NCBI GenBank assembly: GCA_914767715.1
Contig: OU612067.1
Coordinates: 23,970,162-24,034,161 of the forward strand
From: Membranipora membranacea
Taxonomy: Eukaryota > Bryozoa > Gymnolaemata > Cheilostomatida > Membraniporidae
DNA length: 64,000 nt
Direction of reading: 5' to 3'
Positions within the stretch are counted from its first letter, which is position 1. Every line of letters starts with the position of its first letter. The notes under the pieces are model-generated. The model saw only the letters and a list, made by a program, of their open reading frames with translations, was not told the origin of the DNA and searched no databases. Shown here piece by piece: positions 1 to 9,872 of this stretch. The translations under genes and the position numbers were made by a program.

Positions 1-2
1 AG

Positions 3-15
3 GCAAACGGTTTGC
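3..15. other. Perfect dyad, 6-bp arms, 1-bp spacer
   Basis: GCAAAC-G-GTTTGC is a perfect inverted repeat present in nearly every monomer at this phase. Two units, at 16424 and 20445, carry the same G-to-A change in the right arm that breaks it. It could form a very small hairpin or be a dimeric protein site; neither is shown. Confidence 0.8.
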
Positions 16-43
16 TGATTCGAGATAAGCAGAAGTTGCTCCT

Positions 44-53
44 CCTCATGAGG
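44..53. other. Perfect 10-bp palindrome
   Basis: CCTCATGAGG is self-complementary and sits next to a short CTC repeat (41-46). Units starting at 59955 and 63642 gain one extra CTC here, as expected from slippage. Rare units lose the symmetry, for example by base changes near 24504, 27519 and 58171. Confidence 0.8.
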
Positions 54-101
54 TGAGTTAGAAGCAAATCTATTTTTTGATCTGAGCGAAAAAAAAGCGT
101 G

Positions 102-118
102 ATACCCACCCTTGGTAT
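102..118. other. Inverted repeat ATACC / GGTAT, 7-base loop
   Basis: Five-base arms at 102-106 and 114-118 flank the loop CACCCTT. The arms are conserved in nearly all units, while the loop is where the recurring CTTGG-to-CTCGG and CCCTT-to-CACTT variants fall. The arms are short, so this could be chance. Confidence 0.6.
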
Positions 119-122
119 TATT

Positions 123-135
123 TTGAAAATTTCAA
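123..135. other. Perfect dyad TTGAAA-A-TTTCAA
   Basis: Six-base arms with a single central A. It is kept in nearly all copies; exceptions include the units ending near 10184, 22911, 23582, 29945, 33964 and 41004. AT-rich symmetric sites like this are frequent in satellites and may affect nucleosome placement or bind dimeric proteins; this is inference only. Confidence 0.7.
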
Positions 136-258
136 GTCAGCTTAATTACCGCCCTATTAATCCGAGGATTCCAATATTCTGGATTTTGAATAAGGCCGAT
201 AAGAGCTTGAACTGGTTGGAGTTTGATAAAGATTCGAGAGAGTTTTAATTTTTGATGT

Positions 259-270
259 TGCCGTATGGCA
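259..270. other. Near-palindrome TGCC-GTAT-GGCA, variant hotspot
   Basis: Four-base arms TGCC/GGCA surround the core GTAT. In five units the core is GTAC, giving a perfect 12-bp palindrome (variant bases 40805, 47838, 49514, 55209, 60402). In two units (37448-37459 and 51182-51193) the whole 12-mer is the exact reverse complement of the consensus. It lies directly before the T10 tract. Confidence 0.85.
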
Positions 271-272
271 TG

Positions 273-282
273 TTTTTTTTTT
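273..282. repeat. T10 homopolymer tract, length-variable
   Basis: Most copies have ten T here. T9 occurs in the units near 12000, 26072, 44831, 46506, 52202 and 60744. T11 occurs near 16690 and 37130, and T12 near 21715. One unit near 10991 has lost the preceding G. These account for most indels in the array. Polymerase slippage is the usual cause, but homopolymer length is also where long-read consensus errors concentrate, so individual cases should not be trusted. Confidence 0.85.
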
Positions 283-826
283 AGCAAAAGTGACCCTTAT
301 TAAAACGGACGCTGACGGAGAATGAAAAGCCGCAGAGGCAAACGGTTTGCTGATTCGAGATAAGCAGAAGTTGCTCCTCCTCATGAGGTGAGTTAGAAGC
401 AAATCTATTTTTTGATCTGAGCGAAAAAAAAGCGTGATACCCACCCTTGGTATTATTTTGAAAATTTCAAGTCAGCTTAATTACCGCCCTATTAATCCGA
501 GGATTCCAATATTCTGGATTTTGAATAAGGCCGATAAGAGCTTGAACTGGTTGGAGTTTGATAAAGATTCGAGAGAGTTTTAATTTTTGATGTTGCCGTA
601 TGGCATGTTTTTTTTTTAGCAAAAGTGACCCTTATTAAAACGGACGCTGACGGAGAATGAAAAGCCGCAGAGGCAAACGGTTTGCTGATTCGAGATAAGC
701 AGAAGTTGCTCCTCCTCATGAGGTGAGTTAGAAGCAAATCTATTTTTTGATCTGAGCGAAAAAAAAGCGTGATACCCACCCTTGGTATTATTTTGAAAAT
801 TTCAAGTCAGCTTAATTACCGCCCTA

Positions 827-1161
827 TTAATCCGAGGATTCCAATATTCTGGATTTTGAATAAGGCCGATAAGAGCTTGAACTGGTTGGAGTTTGATAAA
901 GATTCGAGAGAGTTTTAATTTTTGATGTTGCCGTATGGCATGGTTTTTTTTTAGCAAAAGTGACCCTTATTAAAACGGACGCTGACGGAGAATGAAAAGT
1001 CGCAGAGGCAAACGGTTTGCTGATTTGAGATAAGCAGAAGTTGCTCCTCCTCATGAGGTGAGTTAGAAGCAAATCTATTTTTTGATCTGAGCGAAAAAAA
1101 AGCGTGATACCCACCCTTGGTATTATTTTGAAAATTTCAAGTCAGCTTAATTACCGCCCTA
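827..1161. repeat. Divergent monomer in the homogeneous left region
   Basis: This unit has at least three private changes: a G in the T-tract start near 943, GCCGCAG to GTCGCAG near 1000, and GATTCGAG to GATTTGAG near 1026. The last two are C-to-T at CpG or beside it. Its neighbours are consensus. Confidence 0.8.
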
Positions 1162-2836
1162 TTAATCCGAGGATTCCAATATTCCGGATTTTGAATAAGG
1201 CCGATAAGAGCTTGAACTGGTTGGAGTTTGATAAAGATTCGAGAGAGTTTTAATTTTTGATGTTGCCGTATGGCATGTTTTTTTTTTAGCAAAAGTGACC
1301 CTTATTAAAACGGACGCTGACGGAGAATGAAAAGCCGCAGAGGCAAACGGTTTGCTGATTCGAGATAAGCAGAAGTTGCTCCTCCTCATGAGGTGAGTTA
1401 GAAGCAAATCTATTTTTTGATCTGAGCGAAAAAAAAGCGTGATACCCACCCTTGGTATTATTTTGAAAATTTCAAGTCAGCTTAATTACCGCCCTATTAA
1501 TCCGAGGATTCCAATATTCTGGATTTTGAATAAGGCCGATAAGAGCTTGAACTGGTTGGAGTTTGATAAAGATTCGAGAGAGTTTTAATTTTTGATGTTG
1601 CCGTATGGCATGTTTTTTTTTTAGCAAAAGTGACCCTTATTAAAACGGACGCTGACGGAGAATGAAAAGCCGCAGAGGCAAACGGTTTGCTGATTCGAGA
1701 TAAGCAGAAGTTGCTCCTCCTCATGAGGTGAGTTAGAAGCAAATCTATTTTTTGATCTGAGCGAAAAAAAAGCGTGATACCCACCCTTGGTATTATTTTG
1801 AAAATTTCAAGTCAGCTTAATTACCGCCCTATTAATCCGAGGATTCCAATATTCTGGATTTTGAATAAGGCCGATAAGAGCTTGAACTGGTTGGAGTTTG
1901 ATAAAGATTCGAGAGAGTTTTAATTTTTGATGTTGCCGTATGGCATGTTTTTTTTTTAGCAAAAGTGACCCTTATTAAAACGGACGCTGACGGAGAATGA
2001 AAAGCCGCAGAGGCAAACGGTTTGCTGATTCGAGATAAGCAGAAGTTGCTCCTCCTCATGAGGTGAGTTAGAAGCAAATCTATTTTTTGATCTGAGCGAA
2101 AAAAAAGCGTGATACCCACCCTTGGTATTATTTTGAAAATTTCAAGTCAGCTTAATTACCGCCCTATTAATCCGAGGATTCCAATATTCTGGATTTTGAA
2201 TAAGGCCGATAAGAGCTTGAACTGGTTGGAGTTTGATAAGGATTCGAGAGAGTTTTAATTTTTGATGTTGCCGTATGGCATGTTTTTTTTTTAGCAAAAG
2301 TGACCCTTATTAAAACGGACGCTGACGGAGAATGAAAAGCCGCAGAGGCAAACGGTTTGCTGATTCGAGATAAGCAGAAGTTGCTCCTCCTCATGAGGTG
2401 AGTTAGAAGCAAATCTATTTTTTGATCTGAGCGAAAAAAAAGCGTGATACCCACCCTTGGTATTATTTTGAAAATTTCAAGTCAGCTTAATTACCGCCCT
2501 ATTAATCCGAGGATTCCAATATTCTGGATTTTGAATAAGGCCGATAAGAGCTTGAACTGGTTGGAGTTTGATAAAGATTCGAGAGAGTTTTAATTTTTGA
2601 TGTTGCCGTATGGCATGTTTTTTTTTTAGCAAAAGTGACCCTTATTAAAACGGACGCTGACGGAGAATGAAAAGCCGCAGAGGCAAACGGTTTGCTGATT
2701 CGAGATAAGCAGAAGTTGCTCCTCCTCATGAGGTGAGTTAGAAGCAAATCTATTTTTTGATCTGAGCGAAAAAAAAGCGTGATACCCACCCTTGGTATTA
2801 TTTTGAAAATTTCAAGTCAGCTTAATTACCGCCCTA

Positions 2837-3172
2837 TTAATCCGAGGATTCCAATATTCTGGATTTTGAATAAGGCCGATAAGAGCTTGAACTGGTTGGA
2901 GTTTGATAAAGATTCGAGAGAGTTTTAATTTTTGATGTTGCCGTATGGCATGTTTTTTTTTTAGCAAAAGTGACCCTTATTAAAACGGACGCTGACGGAG
3001 AATGAAAAGCCGCAGAGGCAAACGGTTTGCTGATTCGAGATAAGCAGAAGTTGCTCCTCCTCATGAGGTGAGTTAGAAGCAAATCTATTTTTTGATCTGA
3101 GCGAAAAAAGAAGCGTGATACCCACCCTTGGTATTATTTTGAAAATTTCAAGTCAGCTTAATTACCGCCCTA
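2837..3172. repeat. 336-bp monomer with 1-bp insertion
   Basis: The A8 tract is interrupted by an extra G near 3110 (AAAAAAGAAGCG), which gives the unit 336 bp and shifts the minus-strand frame. It sets the +1 phase used to read the 10-monomer spacing. Confidence 0.85.
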
Positions 3173-4847
3173 TTAATCCGAGGATTCCAATATTCTGGAT
3201 TTTGAATAAGGCCGATAAGAGCTTGAACTGGTTGGAGTTTGATAAGGATTCGAGAGAGTTTTAATTTTTGATGTTGCCGTATGGCATGTTTTTTTTTTAG
3301 CAAAAGTGACCCTTATTAAAACGGACGCTGACGGAGAATGAAAAGCCGCAGAGGCAAACGGTTTGCTGATTCGAGATAAGCAGAAGTTGCTCCTCCTCAT
3401 GAGGTGAGTTAGAAGCAAATCTATTTTTTGATCTGAGCGAAAAAAAAGCGTGATACCCACCCTTGGTATTATTTTGAAAATTTCAAGTCAGCTTAATTAC
3501 CGCCCTATTAATCCGAGGATTCCAATATTCTGGATTTTGAATAAGGCCGATAAGAGCTTGAACTGGTTGGAGTTTGATAAAGATTCGAGAGAGTTTTAAT
3601 TTTTGATGTTGCCGTATGGCATGTTTTTTTTTTAGCAAAAGTGACCCTTATTAAAACGGACGCTGACGGAGAATGAAAAGCCGCAGAGGCAAACGGTTTG
3701 CTGATTCGAGATAAGCAGAAGTTGCTCCTCCTCATGAGGTGAGTTAGAAGCAAATCTATTTTTTGATCTGAGCGAAAAAAAAGCGTGATACCCACCCTTG
3801 GTATTATTTTGAAAATTTCAAGTCAGCTTAATTACCGCCCTATTAATCCGAGGATTCCAATATTCTGGATTTTGAATAAGGCCGATAAGAGCTTGAACTG
3901 GTTGGAGTTTGATAAAGATTCGAGAGAGTTTTAATTTTTGATGTTGCCGTATGGCATGTTTTTTTTTTAGCAAAAGTGACCCTTATTAAAACGGACGCTG
4001 ACGGAGAATGAAAAGCCGCAGAGGCAAACGGTTTGCTGATTCGAGATAAGCAGAAGTTGCTCCTCCTCATGAGGTGAGTTAGAAGCAAATCTATTTTTTG
4101 ATCTGAGCGAAAAAAAAGCGTGATACCCACCCTTGGTATTATTTTGAAAATTTCAAGTCAGCTTAATTACCGCCCTATTAATCCGAGGATTCCAATATTC
4201 TGGATTTTGAATAAGGCCGATAAGAGCTTGAACTGGTTGGAGTTTGATAAAGATTCGAGAGAGTTTTAATTTTTGATGTTGCCGTATGGCATGTTTTTTT
4301 TTTAGCAAAAGTGACCCTTATTAAAACGGACGCTGACGGAGAATGAAAAGCCGCAGAGGCAAACGGTTTGCTGATTCGAGATAAGCAGAAGTTGCTCCTC
4401 CTCATGAGGTGAGTTAGAAGCAAATCTATTTTTTGATCTGAGCGAAAAAAAAGCGTGATACCCACCCTTGGTATTATTTTGAAAATTTCAAGTCAGCTTA
4501 ATTACCGCCCTATTAATCCGAGGATTCCAATATTCCGGATTTTGAATAAGGCCGATAAGAGCTTGAACTGGTTGGAGTTTGATAAAGATTCGAGAGAGTT
4601 TTAATTTTTGATGTTGCCGTATGGCATGTTTTTTTTTTAGCAAAAGTGACCCTTATTAAAACGGACGCTGACGGAGAATGAAAAGCCGCAGAGGCAAACG
4701 GTTTGCTGATTCGAGATAAGCAGAAGTTGCTCCTCCTCATGAGGTGAGTTAGAAGCAAATCTATTTTTTGATCTGAGCGAAAAAAAAGCGTGATACCCAC
4801 CCTTGGTATTATTTTGAAAATTTCAAGTCAGCTTAATTACCGCCCTA

Positions 4848-5181
4848 TTAATCCGAGGATTCCAATATTCTGGATTTTGAATAAGGCCGATAAGAGCTTG
4901 AACTGGTTGGAGTTTGATAAAGATTCGAGAGAGTTTTAATTTTTGATGTTGCCGTATGGCATGTTTTTTTTTTAGCAAAAGTGACCCTTATTAAAACGGA
5001 CGCTGACGGAGAATGAAAAGCCGCAGAGGCAAACGGTTTGCTGATTCGAGATAAGCAGAAGTTGCTCCTCCTCATGAGGTGAGTTAGAAGCAAATCTATT
5101 TTTTGATCTGAGCGAAAAAAAGCGTGATACCCACCCTTGGTATTATTTTGAAAATTTCAAGTCAGCTTAATTACCGCCCTA
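4848..5181. repeat. 334-bp monomer with A7 tract
   Basis: The A8 tract is reduced to seven A near 5115-5121, giving a 334-bp unit. The same shortening recurs in unit 30308-30641. Confidence 0.8.
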
Positions 5182-8100
5182 TTAATCCGAGGATTCCAAT
5201 ATTCTGGATTTTGAATAAGGCCGATAAGAGCTTGAACTGGTTGGAGTTTGATAAAGATTCGAGAGAGTTTTAATTTTTGATGTTGCCGTATGGCATGTTT
5301 TTTTTTTAGCAAAAGTGACCCTTATTAAAACGGACGCTGACGGAGAATGAAAAGCCGCAGAGGCAAACGGTTTGCTGATTCGAGATAAGCAGAAGTTGCT
5401 CCTCCTCATGAGGTGAGTTAGAAGCAAATCTATTTTTTGATCTGAGCGAAAAAAAAGCGTGATACCCACCCTTGGTATTATTTTGAAAATTTCAAGTCAG
5501 CTTAATTACCGCCCTATTAATCCGAGGATTCCAATATTCTGGATTTTGAATAAGGCCGATAAGAGCTTGAACTGGTTGGAGTTTGATAAGGATTCGAGAG
5601 AGTTTTAATTTTTGATGTTGCCGTATGGCATGTTTTTTTTTTAGCAAAAGTGACCCTTATTAAAACGGACGCTGACGGAGAATGAAAAGCCGCAGAGGCA
5701 AACGGTTTGCTGATTCGAGATAAGCAGAAGTTGCTCCTCCTCATGAGGTGAGTTAGAAGCAAATCTATTTTTTGATCTGAGCGAAAAAAAAGCGTGATAC
5801 CCACCCTTGGTATTATTTTGAAAATTTCAAGTCAGCTTAATTACCGCCCTATTAATCCGAGGATTCCAATATTCTGGATTTTGAATAAGGCCGATAAGAG
5901 CTTGAACTGGTTGGAGTTTGATAAAGATTCGAGAGAGTTTTAATTTTTGATGTTGCCGTATGGCATGTTTTTTTTTTAGCAAAAGTGACCCTTATTAAAA
6001 CGGACGCTGACGGAGAATGAAAAGCCGCAGAGGCAAACGGTTTGCTGATTCGAGATAAGCAGAAGTTGCTCCTCCTCATGAGGTGAGTTAGAAGCAAATC
6101 TATTTTTTGATCTGAGCGAAAAAAAAGCGTGATACCCACCCTTGGTATTATTTTGAAAATTTCAAGTCAACTTAATTACCGCCCTATTAATCCGAGGATT
6201 CCAATATTCTGGATTTTGAATAAGGCCGATAAGAGCTTGAACTGGTTGGAGTTTGATAAAGATTCGAGAGAGTTTTAATTTTTGATGTTGCCGTATGGCA
6301 TGTTTTTTTTTTAGCAAAAGTGACCCTTATTAAAACGGACGCTGACGGAGAATGAAAAGCCGCAGAGGCAAACGGTTTGCTGATTCGAGATAAGCAGAAG
6401 TTGCTCCTCCTCATGAGGTGAGTTAGAAGCAAATCTATTTTTTGATCTGAGCGAAAAAAAAGCGTGATACCCACCCTTGGTATTATTTTGAAAATTTCAA
6501 GTCAGCTTAATTACCGCCCTATTAATCCGAGGATTCCAATATTCTGGATTTTGAATAAGGCCGATAAGAGCTTGAACTGGTTGGAGTTTGATAAAGATTC
6601 GAGAGAGTTTTAATTTTTGATGTTGCCGTATGGCATGTTTTTTTTTTAGCAAAAGTGACCCTTATTAAAACGGACGCTGACGGAGAATGAAAAGCCGCAG
6701 AGGCAAACGGTTTGCTGATTCGAGATAAGCAGAAGTTGCTCCTCCTCATGAGGTGAGTTAGAAGCAAATCTATTTTTTGATCTGAGCGAAAAAAAAGCGT
6801 GATACCCACCCTTGGTATTATTTTGAAAATTTCAAGTCAGCTTAATTACCGCCCTATTAATCCGAGGATTCCAATATTCTGGATTTTGAATAAGGCCGAT
6901 AAGAGCTTGAACTGGTTGGAGTTTGATAAAGATTCGAGAGAGTTTTAATTTTTGATGTTGCCGTATGGCATGTTTTTTTTTTAGCAAAAGTGACCCTTAT
7001 TAAAACGGACGCTGACGGAGAATGAAAAGCCGCAGAGGCAAACGGTTTGCTGATTCGAGATAAGCAGAAGTTGCTCCTCCTCATGAGGTGAGTTAGAAGC
7101 AAATCTATGTTTTGATCTGAGCGAAAAAAAAGCGTGATACCCACCCTTGGTATTATTTTGAAAATTTCAAGTCAGCTTAATTACCGCCCTATTAATCCGA
7201 GGATTCCAATATTCTGGATTTTGAATAAGGCCGATAAGAGCTTGAACTGGTTGGAGTTTGATAAAGATTCGAGAGAGTTTTAATTTTTGATGTTGCCGTA
7301 TGGCATGTTTTTTTTTTAGCAAAAGTGACCCTTATTAAAACGGACGCTGACGGAGAATGAAAAGCCGCAGAGGCAAACGGTTTGCTGATTCGAGATAAGC
7401 AGAAGTTGCTCCTCCTCATGAGGTGAGTTAGAAGCAAATCTATTTTTTGATCTGAGCGAAAAAAAAGCGTGATACCCACCCTTGGTATTATTTTGAAAAT
7501 TTCAAGTCAGCTTAATTACCGCCCTATTAATCCGAGGATTCCAATATTCTGGATTTTGAATAAGGCCGATAAGAGCTTGAACTGGTTGGAGTTTGATAAA
7601 GATTCGAGAGAGTTTTAATTTTTGATGTTGCCGTATGGCATGTTTTTTTTTTAGCAAAAGTGACCCTTATTAAAACGGACGCTGACGGAGAATGAAAAGC
7701 CGCAGAGGCAAACGGTTTGCTGATTCGAGATAAGCAGAAGTTGCTCCTCCTCATGAGGTGAGTTAGAAGCAAATCTATTTTTTGATCTGAGCGAAAAAAA
7801 AGCGTGATACCCACCCTTGGTATTATTTTGAAAATTTCAAGTCAGCTTAATTACCGCCCTATTAATCCGAGGATTCCAATATTCCGGATTTTGAATAAGG
7901 CCGATAAGAGCTTGAACTGGTTGGAGTTTGATAAAGATTCGAGAGAGTTTTAATTTTTGATGTTGCCGTATGGCATGTTTTTTTTTTAGCAAAAGTGACC
8001 CTTATTAAAACGGACGCTGACGGAGAATGAAAAGCCGCAGAGGCAAACGGTTTGCTGATTCGAGATAAGCAGAAGTTGCTCCTCCTCATGAGGTGAGTTA

Positions 8101-9536
8101 GAAGCAAATCTATTTTTTGATCTGAGCGAAAAAAAAGCGTGATACCCACCCTTGGTATTATTTTGAAAATTTCAAGTCAGCTTAATTACCGCCCTATTAA
8201 TCCGAGGATTCCAATATTCTGGATTTTGAATAAGGCCGATAAGAGCTTGAACTGGTTGGAGTTTGATAAAGATTCGAGAGAGTTTTAATTTTTGATGTTG
8301 CCGTATGGCATGTTTTTTTTTTAGCAAAAGTGACCCTTATTAAAACGGACGCTGACGGAGAATGAAAAGCCGCAGAGGCAAACGGTTTGCTGATTCGAGA
8401 TAAGCAGAAGTTGCTCCTCCTCATGAGGTGAGTTAGAAGCAAATCTATTTTTTGATCTGAGCGAAAAAAAAGCGTGATACCCACCCTTGGTATTATTTTG
8501 AAAATTTCAAGTCAGCTTAATTACCGCCCTATTAATCCGAGGATTCCAATATTCTGGATTTTGAATAAGGCCGATAAGAGCTTGAACTGGTTGGAGTTTG
8601 ATAAAGATTCGAGAGAGTTTTAATTTTTGATGTTGCCGTATGGCATGTTTTTTTTTTAGCAAAAGTGACCCTTATTAAAACGGACGCTGACGGAGAATGA
8701 AAAGCCGCAGAGGCAAACGGTTTGCTGATTCGAGATAAGCAGAAGTTGCTCCTCCTCATGAGGTGAGTTAGAAGCAAATCTATTTTTTGATCTGAGCGAA
8801 AAAAAAGCGTGATACCCACCCTTGGTATTATTTTGAAAATTTCAAGTCAGCTTAATTACCGCCCTATTAATCCGAGGATTCCAATATTCTGGATTTTGAA
8901 TAAGGCCGATAAGAGCTTGAACTGGTTGGAGTTTGATAAAGATTCGAGAGAGTTTTAATTTTTGATGTTGCCGTATGGCATGTTTTTTTTTTAGCAAAAG
9001 TGACCCTTATTAAAACGGACGCTGACGGAGAATGAAAAGCCGCAGAGGCAAACGGTTTGCTGATTCGAGATAAGCAGAAGTTGCTCCTCCTCATGAGGTG
9101 AGTTAGAAGCAAATCTATTTTTTGATCTGAGCGAAAAAAAAGCGTGATACCCACCCTTGGTATTATTTTGAAAATTTCAAGTCAGCTTAATTACCGCCCT
9201 ATTAATCCGAGGATTCCAATATTCTGGATTTTGAATAAGGCCGATAAGAGCTTGAACTGGTTGGAGTTTGATAAAGATTCGAGAGAGTTTTAATTTTTGA
9301 TGTTGCCGTATGGCATGTTTTTTTTTTAGCAAAAGTGACCCTTATTAAAACGGACGCTGACGGAGAATGAAAAGCCGCAGAGGCAAACGGTTTGCTGATT
9401 CGAGATAAGCAGAAGTTGCTCCTCCTCATGAGGTGAGTTAGAAGCAAATCTATTTTTTGATCTGAGCGAAAAAAAAGCGTGATACCCACCCTTGGTATTA
9501 TTTTGAAAATTTCAAGTCAGCTTAATTACCGCCCTA

Positions 9537-9872
9537 TTAATCCGAGGATTCCAATATTCTGGATTTTGAATAAGGCCGATAAGAGCTTGAACTGGTTGAA
9601 GTTTGATAAAGATTCGAGAGTGTTTTAATTTATTGATGTTGCCGTATGGCATGTTTTTTTTTTAGCAAATGTGACCCTTATTAAAACGGACGCTGACGGA
9701 GAATGAAAAGCCGCAGAGGCAAACGGTTTGCTGATTCGAGATAAGCAGAAGTTGCTCCTCCTCATGAGGTGAGTTAGAAGCAAATCTATTTTTTGATCTG
9801 AGCGAAAAAAAAGCGTGATACCCACCCTTGGTATTATTTTGAAAATTTCAAGTCAGCTTAATTACCGCCCTA
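9537..9872. repeat. Divergent 336-bp monomer
   Basis: It carries four clustered private differences: GGTTGGAG to GGTTGAAG near 9599, GAGAGAG to GAGAGTG near 9621, an extra A in the T-run near 9632 (TTTATTGATG), and CAAAAG to CAAATG near 9669. It ends a stretch (8197-9536) of four units in which I see no variant, so it marks a boundary between very uniform and more variable array. Confidence 0.8.

Larger units (their letters stand above)
1..335. repeat. Representative satellite monomer
   Basis: One full period, matching the consensus. By my count it has 130 G or C in 335 bases and 13 CpG, close to the number expected by chance. Landmarks are short dyads at 3-15, 44-53, 102-118, 123-135 and 259-270, and homopolymer tracts T6 at 73-78, A8 at 89-96 and T10 at 273-282. 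A single GATC lies at 79-82, so a GATC-cutting enzyme should give a 335-bp ladder. The word GATTCGAGA occurs twice (17-25 and 231-239). I see no clear internal dimer, although 335 is close to two nucleosome repeats of about 167 bp, a length class common among eukaryotic satellites. I do not recognise the monomer as a named satellite family. Confidence 0.97.
157..444 (-). other. Recurrent 95-codon ORF, judged non-coding
   Basis: Almost every unit contains this minus-strand frame; the version here stands for all of them. The predicted peptide begins MGITLFFRSDQ, is rich in S, T, K and R, and resembles no family I recognise. It has no signal peptide, membrane segment or domain. I judge it non-coding for three reasons. 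First, the frames are intact because the DNA copies are nearly identical, not because protein changes are avoided: many single-base variants change residues (Y to H, L to S, H to N, K to N, H to R). Second, homopolymer indels shift the frame in several units and give 66- or 103-residue products with different ends. Third, 335 is not a multiple of three, so no frame runs from unit to unit. A transcribed satellite could still expose it to ribosomes. Confidence 0.85.
1162..7861. repeat. Two consecutive 10-monomer higher-order periods
   Basis: The rare variant ATTCCGG (consensus ATTCTGG) occurs at 1185, 4536 and 7885, spacings of 3351 and 3349. These are 10 monomers plus 1 and minus 1, exactly explained by a 1-bp insertion near 3110 and a 1-bp deletion near 5118. 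A second variant, GATAAGG (consensus GATAAAG), occurs at 2240 and 5590, exactly 3350 apart. A third GATAAGG at 3246 has no partner 10 units on, so the copies are not perfect. The interior units are otherwise at or near consensus. Best read as a recent 10-monomer duplication, with the third ATTCCGG marking the start of another copy. Confidence 0.75.

Noticed and set aside
18-34. CENP-B box-like sequence beginning ATTCGAGAT
   Set aside because: Seven of nine core positions fit, but about one such match is expected by chance in 335 bp on two strands, and the CGGG part is not met.
273-282. T10 tract as a transcription terminator or poly(A) remnant of a retroelement
   Set aside because: No adjoining GC stem suited to a terminator, no target-site duplication and no element body. 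It is simply part of the monomer.
1-335. Internal dimer of two about 167-bp halves
   Set aside because: I could not align the halves. The one repeated word, GATTCGAGA, is 214 bases apart and not about 167.
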